Assembly (NCBI GenBank): GCA_022451835.1 | Contig: JAKUNX010000045.1 | Span: 1-12,474 of the forward strand | Origin: Candidatus Poseidoniaceae archaeon | GTDB lineage: Archaea; Thermoplasmatota; Poseidoniia; Poseidoniales; Poseidoniaceae | Reading direction: 5' to 3' | DNA: 12,474 bases | Part shown: positions 1 through 6,330 of the stretch, one piece after another | Position numbering within the stretch: the stretch's first letter is position 1 | Layout: every line of letters starts with the position of its first letter | Position numbers and translations under genes: made by a program | Notes under the pieces: model-generated | Told to the model about the DNA's origin: nothing | What the model saw: the letters and a program-made list of their open reading frames with translations, nothing else | Databases searched by the model: none

Positions 1-564
1 GATAAAGCGATTATGGGAACTGCATACTTTCAGAAAGTCTGTGTCCAAGCTCCATCTGTGCCTTGGTATTGGGGCATGTTGCACCTTAGTGATGGCTCTT
101 ACATAGACTGGTTCCTCCCTCATTTGAGCATGACTATCACGTCAAGAGATAATCAACCGTGGAAGAAACGTGATTTAGGTCACATGAGTTTGTCTCAGGG
201 CGGTCTTTTTCATGATGTTATTTCGGGTGAAAGTATCCCTTTCAAGAATGTTAGAGTAGAAAAATACGCCTCCGATTCCGTTGAAGGGGAACATGGAGCC
301 ACTCCTGGCAGTAATCTACCTGGATTTAAAGTTGAAATGTGGACAGAGGCGATTCGAATAAATATCGATGTTGAAGCAATTGATAGAGCACATTGGGCAT
401 TTGAGCAACCAACAATTGGTGGTTTGGTGTCTAATTTCACTTACAATGAATATCCACTTCGAGTTAAATCATTATCAATAATTGATGGGAATGGAACTCG
501 TAGTCTTAGCGATTATGATTGGGCTAGAGGTAATGCTGAACATTCTTGGGGTATTTTGCATTGA
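1..564 (+). CDS. 3' part of a hypothetical protein, possibly lipocalin/CrtC-like
   Basis: The frame is already open at base 1 (Asp-Lys-Ala-Ile before the first Met at 13), so the gene probably starts left of the window; a start at 13 cannot be excluded. It ends with TGA at 562-564. The visible 187 residues are rich in aromatic and alternating polar/hydrophobic positions, as in beta-barrel proteins. The segment PWYWGMLHLSDGSYIDWFLP and the ending HSWGILH recall the Trp- and Gly-containing strands of the AttH/CrtC/tocopherol-cyclase lipocalin-like superfamily (carotenoid 1,2-hydratase and relatives). That resemblance is by eye and weak. There are no membrane segments and no clear catalytic motif. 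A 65-base gap separates it from the next gene on the same strand, so a shared transcript is possible. The function is not established. Confidence 0.6.
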   Translation, partial: DKAIMGTAYFQKVCVQAPSVPWYWGMLHLSDGSYIDWFLPHLSMTITSRDNQPWKKRDLGHMSLSQGGLFHDVISGESIPFKNVRVEKYASDSVEGEHGATPGSNLPGFKVEMWTEAIRINIDVEAIDRAHWAFEQPTIGGLVSNFTYNEYPLRVKSLSIIDGNGTRSLSDYDWARGNAEHSWGILH

Positions 565-629
565 ATTCTAACGCTTGAGGGCAACATTCATTTGGGATAA
601 GGCTCTAAACATATAATAGAGGGGCTATT
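565..629 (+). promoter_or_regulatory. Short intergenic region with strong ribosome binding site
   Basis: GAGGGG at 619-624 sits 5 bases before the ATG at 630 and fixes that start. An AT-rich stretch (AAACATATAATA, 607-618) looks like a TATA box but is too close to the start codon for the usual archaeal spacing of about 25 bases to the transcription start, so it may not be a promoter. Confidence 0.4.
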
Positions 630-1643
630 ATGACCGACGAAGAAAACACTCAAGATGTGAAAGCAAGCGAGGAATTGGAGTCTAAGAATGCCGAGAGTTT
701 AGCAAATAAATTCCGCTTGATTGCAGGTGAAGAAATTCACATGACAAAGAAGCCAAGTATTTTTGCATTCATCGGCATGTATGGCTTAGGTATTCTTGTT
801 CTAGGACTACATTTTATGTTCGGAAGAGCTGATTCACTTGGCGAAGATTCTGAAGGAATTATGGCGCTTATTTATGCATTTATTGACTTGACAACCAGTG
901 ATACAATGTCATTCAGCTTCATATTGGTTATGTTATTCGTTACTTGGATGAACCGATTGCTAAACACCTCAACTTCTGGAAAGTGGGTTACAATTTGGTT
1001 GTTGTTAGTATCTTTTACGCCACTAATTATTCAAATCGATGATTTCATTTTCTTTGTTACTGACCTATTCGGTGAAGGAAAAGGTGATTTCATCGGCATC
1101 GACTACAACTTTTACCTGTTTGGTATTGTTTACACAGGACTGTTTTTTGCACTTACTCTTTATTACCAAAACAGTTTCCATTACGCAATTACCTCAGATG
1201 CAGTGATCTTCGAGCATAGTTTCTTACTATCGAGATCTCATCGCAGAATTCTATTCGACAGAATCTCTGAAGTAATAGTTGAGAGAACCCCTGTTGGGAC
1301 AGTTTTTGGTTATGCAACAGTTTCAATATTAACCGATTCGGGTGTAGGTATAGTTGATGAATCAATGGGTGCTGCTGGAGCAGTGAACATGCCTGGAACT
1401 GCTGAAAGTTCTGATGATACAATAGGCGATCAGGCAAAGAAATCATTGCTTCGTTCGTTTGTTGGAATTTTGACATACCAAAGAACAATTCGAACTGTTA
1501 GGCCAGACCCTAAGCATTGTTTCTATTCGGTAAGAAATTGGGATAAGTGCAAAATGTTACTCAATGAGATGCATAAAAAGCATAGTCAATCTAACTTACT
1601 GAGCGACTTAAAAGAGTCTATTTCATCAAACAATGATGAATGA
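630..1643 (+). CDS. Membrane-anchored bacterial-type PH (bPH2/DUF304-like) domain protein
   Basis: This 337-residue protein has an acidic cytosolic-looking N-terminus (1-40) and four predicted membrane segments at roughly 43-65, 90-110, 118-148 and 159-180. A soluble domain follows from about 183. The pattern ITSDAVIFEHSFLLSRSHRR, then LFDRISEVIVERTPVGTVFG and YATVSILTDSG is the classic start of a bacterial PH-like domain (YdbS/DUF304 type): basic Arg-Arg/Ile strand, 'rI..v.v.....FGyatv.i.t.sG'. The domain closes with DPKHCFYSVRNWDKCKMLLNEMHKKH, the usual amphipathic helix. Between the strands lies a Gly/Ala/Ser/Asp-rich insert of about 45 residues (about 248-290) not typical of the family. 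The start at 630 is supported by GAGGGG 5 bases upstream. Such proteins are membrane-associated with poorly known roles; here the PH domain follows the membrane part. Domain call fairly sure, function unknown. Confidence 0.75.
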   Translation: MTDEENTQDVKASEELESKNAESLANKFRLIAGEEIHMTKKPSIFAFIGMYGLGILVLGLHFMFGRADSLGEDSEGIMALIYAFIDLTTSDTMSFSFILVMLFVTWMNRLLNTSTSGKWVTIWLLLVSFTPLIIQIDDFIFFVTDLFGEGKGDFIGIDYNFYLFGIVYTGLFFALTLYYQNSFHYAITSDAVIFEHSFLLSRSHRRILFDRISEVIVERTPVGTVFGYATVSILTDSGVGIVDESMGAAGAVNMPGTAESSDDTIGDQAKKSLLRSFVGILTYQRTIRTVRPDPKHCFYSVRNWDKCKMLLNEMHKKHSQSNLLSDLKESISSNNDE

Positions 1644-1651
1644 TTTGAAGC

Positions 1652-1668
1652 GAGTCATTCAATAACTC
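1652..1668. repeat. Imperfect inverted repeat after the PH-protein gene
   Basis: GAGTCATT-C-AATAACTC is an 8+1+8 near-palindrome with one mismatched pair. It lies in the 59-base gap between the PH-protein gene and the TPR gene. With a one-base centre it is better suited to a dimeric protein binding site than to an RNA hairpin. It may be chance. Confidence 0.25.
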
Positions 1669-1702
1669 AAACCTCTCCGCCATAAATACTGGAGTAATGA
1701 AA

Positions 1703-2218
1703 ATGAGTGAAGAGATTCTACAACCCGCAATTGAAAAATTCTCAGAAGGTGATATTGAAGGTGCAGTGCAAATGCTTGATGATCTGTGCAAGTCAAACAA
1801 AGATGTAGCCGCAGTTCATCATACATATGCAGAATTTGCTAACATGTTGAATGTAGAGGCACAAGATGATATTATTCCTGGCGGTAAAATCATGATGGCA
1901 TACAAGAAAGCCATGAATCTTGACGAAGAAAATGATGAGTACATCGTCGATTTTGCTGATTTTGCACTAGAATGCCGAAGAATTCCACAAGCCGTTAAAG
2001 AATACGAAAGATATGCTCGTAGACTTGAGTTAGCTGACATTCCAATTGATGACAGACTTTACATGGCTGCAAGAAACTTAGTAGATGCAATAGAAGTGGT
2101 CGATCCAACAAAGTCTAATCCACAGGTTATGCCTTGGTTAAAATCTGCAATTAAGTGGTCAGTTGGAGGACTTGGATATTCCCCAGAAGAAGCGTCTGTT
2201 TTACTACTTGAGGAATAA
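1703..2218 (+). CDS. Small TPR-like protein
   Basis: From the ATG at 1703 this encodes 171 residues, all helical in pattern with no membrane segment. Repeated helix pairs with small residues at TPR-like positions are visible: AIEKFSEGDIEGAVQMLDDL, then HHTYAEFANML, then KIMMAYKKAMNLDEEND / YIVDFADFALECRRIPQAVK / EYERYARRLEL. The protein is acidic and ends in SPEEASVLLLEE. TPR proteins usually act as protein-protein adaptors; no partner can be named. An in-frame ATG at 1697 exists, but GGAG at 1691-1694 is only 2 bases from it and 8 bases from the ATG at 1703, so the second Met is the better start. Its last codons carry the ribosome binding site of truA, pointing to one transcript and coupled translation. 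Confidence 0.7.
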   Translation: MSEEILQPAIEKFSEGDIEGAVQMLDDLCKSNKDVAAVHHTYAEFANMLNVEAQDDIIPGGKIMMAYKKAMNLDEENDEYIVDFADFALECRRIPQAVKEYERYARRLELADIPIDDRLYMAARNLVDAIEVVDPTKSNPQVMPWLKSAIKWSVGGLGYSPEEASVLLLEE

Positions 2219-2223
2219 GTGGT

Positions 2224-3141
2224 ATGATGTCTGAGCGAGTTCGCCTCGCCTTTACAATTGGTTACATTGGCAAACACTTTCATGGTAGCCAAATTCAACC
2301 TGATGTGAAAACAGTTCAAGGTGAGTTAATTCGTGTTTTTCAAAAACTGAAGTGGTTAGAAAGTAATGATTTAGGCCATAACTTGGTGTTATCAAGTCGT
2401 ACTGATGCTGGAGTTAATGTTAGAAGAAATGGTGGCGTTGTGACTATTGAGAAGTCATTATGGAATTCACTAAATCGAAGAAAAATGGTTAGGGCAGTTG
2501 ATGATCGATTACCAGATGACATCGTATTTCTTGATGTCAAAGAAGTTGATGAAGATTGGAATCCAAGAATGGCTTCTCACAGAGTTTATCGATATCGTCT
2601 TGAAGGGATACAAGGCTGGAAATATTCTAGAGAGAAATTTCAAGACTGGTTAGATTTGTTTGTTGGTACTTACGATGCTAGAAATTTTGCAAGATTAGAG
2701 GAGGGGAAAAATCCTATTCGGAAGATATTTTCTTGCACGCCATGGGTTGTGAATGATAGAGTTGTAGGTTTTGAGATAGTCGGTGAGGCATTTTTGTGGA
2801 ACCAAGTTAGACGAACTGCAATGGCGTTATATGGGCTCTCTACAGGAGAACTTAGAGAACAGCAGATTATTGATGCTATACAACAGCCAGAGCGCTCAGT
2901 AGATTTCGGGGTAGCTCCACCAGAGTGGCTAATTTTGTGGGATGTAATCTGGCCTGATTTTGAACATCAAATATCTGATGAGACTGAGTTTTCTTTCACT
3001 CCGCCGCCAGAAGAAGAGTATCTTGAAAGAACCATGATGAATCGTTGGCAAATTGGTTCGAAATTGGAAATGGAATGTATGTTATTCCATGAATGGTCTA
3101 GAATAGGTAAATTACCCTATATTCCACACTCTTCAAACTAA
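2224..3141 (+). CDS. truA: tRNA pseudouridine synthase A
   Basis: TruA isomerises uridines at positions 38-40 of the tRNA anticodon arm. The 305-residue protein opens with the family pattern 'afTIGYIGKHFHGSQIQPDVKTVQGEL' (split here: FTIGYIGKHFHGSQ, then VQGEL). The catalytic aspartate lies in SSRTDAGVN (Asp61), matching the GRTDxGVH motif; the usual His is Asn here, which is common in archaeal relatives. WNPRMASHRVYRYRL is the conserved Arg/Tyr strand, and FLWNQVRRTAMALYGLSTGEL is the C-terminal helix motif. A tail of about 50 residues after the core is Pro/Glu-rich and then helical, making it longer than E. coli TruA (about 270). GAGG at 2210-2213, inside the end of the TPR gene, is 10 bases from ATG 2224. 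The stop TAA overlaps the end of the convergent riboflavin kinase gene by 9 bases. Confidence 0.93.
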   Translation: MMSERVRLAFTIGYIGKHFHGSQIQPDVKTVQGELIRVFQKLKWLESNDLGHNLVLSSRTDAGVNVRRNGGVVTIEKSLWNSLNRRKMVRAVDDRLPDDIVFLDVKEVDEDWNPRMASHRVYRYRLEGIQGWKYSREKFQDWLDLFVGTYDARNFARLEEGKNPIRKIFSCTPWVVNDRVVGFEIVGEAFLWNQVRRTAMALYGLSTGELREQQIIDAIQQPERSVDFGVAPPEWLILWDVIWPDFEHQISDETEFSFTPPPEEEYLERTMMNRWQIGSKLEMECMLFHEWSRIGKLPYIPHSSN

Positions 3142-3600
3142 TTCTATTGAAACTTCGTCGCCATCTTCTATGGAAAAATGTTCACGTAAGAATTTTGCCG
3201 AAATTATCTCGGCCACATCAAAATGTCTTGTCAAATCAGGAATAAGTACGGCACAATCTACACTTTTATCATTGGAGTGAAAAGTTGCCTTGAAAGCTGT
3301 TGCTCCACCAAAAGATACGCCATCTCTAAGAAATCCCCGAATTCGGTTGGCTTCAATGTTATTGAGGTCTAAAGATTTAGCTGATTCGATTAAATCTGTT
3401 GATGCATCTAAAGTATCGATTCCAGATTTTAATCTTAGGGCAATATAACTTCGCAGATTTTCATCTGATACTTTCAGGTTTAGAGTTCCTGGCCAAACCG
3501 ATGACCCCATCAAAGATTGAAATTGCTCTTGGTAGTGCTTTTGTGCCATAAAAACATGAGCTCTTCCTAGTCCACTGCTGACCTTGCCAGTGATGCGCAT
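3133..3600 (-). CDS. ribK: CTP-dependent riboflavin kinase (archaeal DUF120 type)
   Basis: This enzyme phosphorylates riboflavin to FMN using CTP, an archaeal route unrelated to bacterial RibF. From the chosen start the protein has 155 residues, within the normal range of the family. Features seen: ITGKVSSGLGRAHVFM at the N-terminus (family 'G.V.SGLGeg..F'), WPGTLNLKV at 36-44, whose PGTLN binds the metal and nucleotide, and the C-terminal pattern DVAEIISAKFLREHFSIEDG, which matches the family's 'EiiaP..LRe.l.l.DGD.V.i'. The frame is open upstream to a possible start at 3750, but that would overlap the divergent PLP-enzyme gene. The ATG at 3600 is preceded by GGGAGAGGT and begins exactly where the family begins, so it is preferred. 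The TGA stop lies inside the end of truA (9-base convergent overlap). Confidence 0.9.
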   Translation of the reverse strand: MRITGKVSSGLGRAHVFMAQKHYQEQFQSLMGSSVWPGTLNLKVSDENLRSYIALRLKSGIDTLDASTDLIESAKSLDLNNIEANRIRGFLRDGVSFGGATAFKATFHSNDKSVDCAVLIPDLTRHFDVAEIISAKFLREHFSIEDGDEVSIELV

Positions 3601-3696
3601 ACCTCTCCCAAAAACTAATCCTTTTTGACCTTCATGCTTGTAGAGCAATACAAAAACCCTTGAAGTGTCAACAGTTGGCGATAGTAGGTGGAATAG
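3601..3696. promoter_or_regulatory. Divergent promoter region between ribK and the PLP enzyme
   Basis: This 96-base segment separates the two divergent starts. On the plus strand AGGTGG at 3686-3691 sits 5 bases before ATG 3697. On the minus strand GGGAGAGGT directly precedes the ribK ATG. An AT-rich stretch ATACAAAAAC near 3648-3657 could be the TATA region of the plus-strand gene. No clear TATA box stands out for ribK, and no palindrome was seen. Confidence 0.4.
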
Positions 3697-4878
3697 ATGC
3701 CAGTTGATATGAGTTGGATGAAAGAGCGCTATCATGAGTTGTATAATCAATCACTACTTTGGGAGCCACCTACTCTAGAAAGTCCGAATCAGCCTAGATG
3801 TAATATGGATGGTAAACCGACAATTATGTTATCGGCAAACAATTATCTGAATTTGACTACTCATCCAAAAGTGATGAATGCAATGATCGAAGCGACTAAA
3901 AAATATGGAGCAGGTAGTGGTAGCGTAAGAGCTATTGCTGGTACAATGGATATTCATTTGGCCGCAGAAAAAAAAGTTGCTGAGTTCAAGAAAGTTGAGG
4001 CTGCGCTAATCTATTCTGCTGGATATACTGTGAATGTAGGTTTGATTCCAACCTTGGTTACAGGAAAAGATGACGTAATTATCAGTGATGAATTAAATCA
4101 CGGCTCTATTATCGATGGCGTAAGATTGACTAAAGCTAATCGTGCAGTGTATGCGCACAATGACATGGGAGAGTTAGAGGCTGTTCTTGCTGCAAATAAA
4201 GATGCAAAACGCAAACTAATCATAACCGATGGAGTATTTTCAATGGATGGTGATATTGCCCCATTAGATGAAATCGATAAACTTGCAAAAGAACATGGTG
4301 CTATGGTATATGTCGATGATTGTCATGGAGAGGGTGTTCTTGGTGAAACAGGTGCAGGAATTGTTGACCACTTCGGTCTTCAAGGCAGTATAGATTTTGA
4401 GACAGGTTCATTTTCTAAAGCACTCGGTGTTCAAGGAGGGATTCTTGCTGGTACAGAAATGACAAGAACCCACGCTCTTAATCATTCAAGATCTTGGTTG
4501 CTATCAGGTTCTCAACCTCCAGGTGTTGCCGCAGCACAGAAAGCCGCAGTTGAAGTGTTGATGGATGAGCCTCAGCACCATCAAAAATTATGGCAAAATA
4601 CAGATTATTTTAGAAATGAATTACAATCTATGGGCTTTGATACTGGAGTTTCTACAACTCCAATTATACCAGTCATGTGCGGAGAATCCAGTGTCGCCAA
4701 AGATTTCACTGTAGAATTATCCAAGGAAGGCGTTATGGCTGGAGCAATAGTTTTTCCAATGGTTGCTAGAGATAAAGCTAGGATTAGAACACAAATGTCA
4801 TCCGGATTAAGTCGTGATGATCTAGATGAAGTATTGAGAATTTTTGAACGAGTTGGGCCTAAACTTGGCTTAATTTGA
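3697..4878 (+). CDS. kbl: Glycine C-acetyltransferase-like PLP enzyme (alpha-oxoamine synthase family)
   Basis: A 393-residue fold-type I PLP enzyme. Family members condense an amino acid with an acyl-CoA; the closest reading is 2-amino-3-ketobutyrate CoA ligase (glycine + acetyl-CoA), used with threonine dehydrogenase in threonine breakdown. Seen: SANNYLNLTTHPKV (substrate entry), YGAGSGSVRAIAGT, LNHGSIIDGVRLTKA with His135 that stacks on PLP, TDGVFSMDGDIAPL, YVDDCHGEGVLGETGAG with Asp207/208 and His210, and TGSFSKALG with the Schiff-base Lys241. The run NHxSIIDGVRL...NDMxELEA is strongly Kbl-like. The DDCHGEG and GVQGG variants are closer to archaeal and Thermus-type Kbl/AONS-like enzymes than to E. 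coli Kbl, so 8-amino-7-oxononanoate synthase or a broad acyl-CoA preference remains possible. No threonine dehydrogenase or biotin gene is nearby. AGGTGG 5 bases upstream supports the start. The stop abuts the convergent gene with no spacer. Confidence 0.85.
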   Translation: MPVDMSWMKERYHELYNQSLLWEPPTLESPNQPRCNMDGKPTIMLSANNYLNLTTHPKVMNAMIEATKKYGAGSGSVRAIAGTMDIHLAAEKKVAEFKKVEAALIYSAGYTVNVGLIPTLVTGKDDVIISDELNHGSIIDGVRLTKANRAVYAHNDMGELEAVLAANKDAKRKLIITDGVFSMDGDIAPLDEIDKLAKEHGAMVYVDDCHGEGVLGETGAGIVDHFGLQGSIDFETGSFSKALGVQGGILAGTEMTRTHALNHSRSWLLSGSQPPGVAAAQKAAVEVLMDEPQHHQKLWQNTDYFRNELQSMGFDTGVSTTPIIPVMCGESSVAKDFTVELSKEGVMAGAIVFPMVARDKARIRTQMSSGLSRDDLDEVLRIFERVGPKLGLI

Positions 4879-5496
4879 TTACTCTTCAGCAGTTTCAAAA
4901 TCATCAACGACGGATTCTATTTCAATATCGATATCATTTGTTTCAAGATAGGTTTTTGCTTCTTCATCGACTTGTTCAAGGCCTTCAAATGGGTTTTTTC
5001 CATCATCAATCATGCACAATAAGCGCCACCTTGGAGCCCAAGAGAGATGGACATAAAGGGGCCCAGGTAATAGAATCAAAGTCCAAGACAAGAATGGATA
5101 AATAGCTATGATATCTGTTCGATTTATCGAAAGTAAGGCAAGCCCAATAAATGGCATTGGGTAAAGAATAGTCCTTGGTGGTGCGACTGGTAGTCGGCCA
5201 GATATTGCAGTGATTAATGTCGAGCAAAGGCCTAAGAAAAAGCAAGCGGCCATGAGCAATGCACAATGTAAAGCCCAATCACTAAGCCAACCAGAATTAT
5301 CATCAACAGCAAAGCGGTATGGTAAGATTAGTGCTAGAGATACAAGTAATCCGTAAAATCCGCCAATGTTTGATGGATGCGATAACCATAACGGTAGTCT
5401 TGCAAATTGCTTTGAAAGAGATGCGCCAAGTAGTGTTTCTTGTTGGTTTTCGGATAGAGAACCAATTATTGAATCCCAATAACTAGAATTTGACAC
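4879..5496 (-). CDS. Small multi-pass membrane protein, unknown function
   Basis: A 205-residue protein with a GTG start at 5496. Four hydrophobic segments can be seen at roughly 45-62 (YGLLVSLALILPY), 74-98 (ALHCALLMAACFFLGLCSTLI), 108-124 (YPMPFIGLALLSI) and 129-150 (AIYPFLSWTLILLPGPLYVH). The N-terminal 40 residues are soluble-like. The C-terminal 55 residues begin with basic WAPRWRLL and turn strongly acidic (DDGKNPFEGLEQVDEEAK and the Asp/Glu-rich end). There are no Cys pairs, His clusters or catalytic motifs pointing to a transporter or enzyme. No clear ribosome binding site precedes the GTG, so leaderless or coupled translation is possible. It lies 56 bases downstream of another membrane-protein gene on the same strand, suggesting a two-gene transcript. 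I do not recognise the family. Confidence 0.65.
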   Translation of the reverse strand: MSNSSYWDSIIGSLSENQQETLLGASLSKQFARLPLWLSHPSNIGGFYGLLVSLALILPYRFAVDDNSGWLSDWALHCALLMAACFFLGLCSTLITAISGRLPVAPPRTILYPMPFIGLALLSINRTDIIAIYPFLSWTLILLPGPLYVHLSWAPRWRLLCMIDDGKNPFEGLEQVDEEAKTYLETNDIDIEIESVVDDFETAEE

Positions 5497-5552
5497 AAAA
5501 CGTCGTGCAGATGCGTGGTTATTGAATTAACAGGGTATATTGGTGAAATAAA

Positions 5553-6182
5553 TCAATCTTTATGCATTAATTTCGCCAACGGGCCTTCAGCAGTTAATTC
5601 CTCTTCATCAAGCCATTCACGCTCAAGTAAACCATAATCCAAGTTCTCTCTTTCTCTAGCGTCGTCAATAGGATCTTCTACACCGTTAACTCCATCACGC
5701 AAACTCAATGCCTGATTAATGATGACTATTTGTTTCATTAATCTTGGTTTTTTATTTGAATGGCTATAGTGACCTATTACTTTGTAATCATCGTAATCTT
5801 CAACTAGATTAAATCCACCAATCAATTCATCTTTTACAATTCTAATTCTATGCTTACCTAGTTCTTGCCATTCTTCGTTGGACAATCTAACATGAACAGT
5901 TGCTTTACCTATTGGCTCTTCGTCAACGAATGGATGGTTGATATCAACTGCTAGTGGTATTTTCACTAGAGCAATAGTTTCATAGCCAAATAAAATGAAA
6001 ATAATTACTGACAAAAATAAGCAAATCAGCGATATAAGAATACTAAATCCTGCAAATAGTGTGAGCATAAATCCAATTATGGTTATGGCCGAAGAGACTG
6101 CAATGGTAATTTGTAATTGGCGCTTGTAAGGTAAGCATAAATCCAATTTATCAAAGGTAATCAATCCTTTAGGAACTGCCAT
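5553..6182 (-). CDS. Membrane protein with two N-terminal transmembrane segments and an acidic cytosolic tail
   Basis: A 209-residue protein. Residues about 22-47 and 50-75 form two closely spaced membrane helices (TIAVSSAITIIGFMLTLFAG; ILISLICLFLSVIIFILFGY). After them comes a soluble part of about 130 residues with a beta-like segment (KATVHVRLSNEEWQELGKHR, then VKDELIGGFNLVEDYDDYKV) and an acidic end (DDARERENLDYGLLEREWLD, EEELTAEG). The start ATG at 6182 is well supported by GAGG 7 bases upstream. It heads a minus-strand pair with the membrane protein at 4879-5496. It is divergent from the DUF835 operon, so the two units may share the AT-rich control region. The family is not recognised. 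Confidence 0.7.
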   Translation of the reverse strand: MAVPKGLITFDKLDLCLPYKRQLQITIAVSSAITIIGFMLTLFAGFSILISLICLFLSVIIFILFGYETIALVKIPLAVDINHPFVDEEPIGKATVHVRLSNEEWQELGKHRIRIVKDELIGGFNLVEDYDDYKVIGHYSHSNKKPRLMKQIVIINQALSLRDGVNGVEDPIDDARERENLDYGLLEREWLDEEELTAEGPLAKLMHKD

Positions 6183-6330
6183 CTATCTGCCTCAATACCA
6201 AATTAAAATTAATACTTTTTAATGTATGTTGGAATTCAATCATATTCACACAAAACGCCTCATTAAGTATAATTTCTTCCGCATCTTTGAAGAACACAAA
6301 GACAAGGCTGACAATTAAGGGGTGATATTT
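6183..6330. promoter_or_regulatory. Divergent AT-rich control region upstream of the DUF835-ATPase operon
   Basis: These 148 bases separate the divergent starts at 6182 (minus) and 6331 (plus). For the plus operon, TTAAGTATAATTT at 6263-6275 is a good TATA candidate and would put the transcript start near 6295-6300. AAGGGGTGAT at 6317-6326 is an almost complete Shine-Dalgarno sequence just before TTG 6331. For the minus gene, the complement of 6209-6224 (TTAAAAAGTATTAATT) is a TATA candidate at a workable distance from its start. No clear palindrome was found. Confidence 0.5.

Noticed and set aside
608..618. TATA box in AAACATATAATA before the PH-protein gene
   Set aside because: It lies only about 12-20 bases before the ATG and directly beside the ribosome binding site, too close for an archaeal TATA box unless the message starts inside the gene.
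4875..5105. Plus-strand frame of 76 codons opposite the membrane-protein gene
   Set aside because: Low-complexity shadow of the well-formed membrane protein on the other strand; no ribosome binding site.
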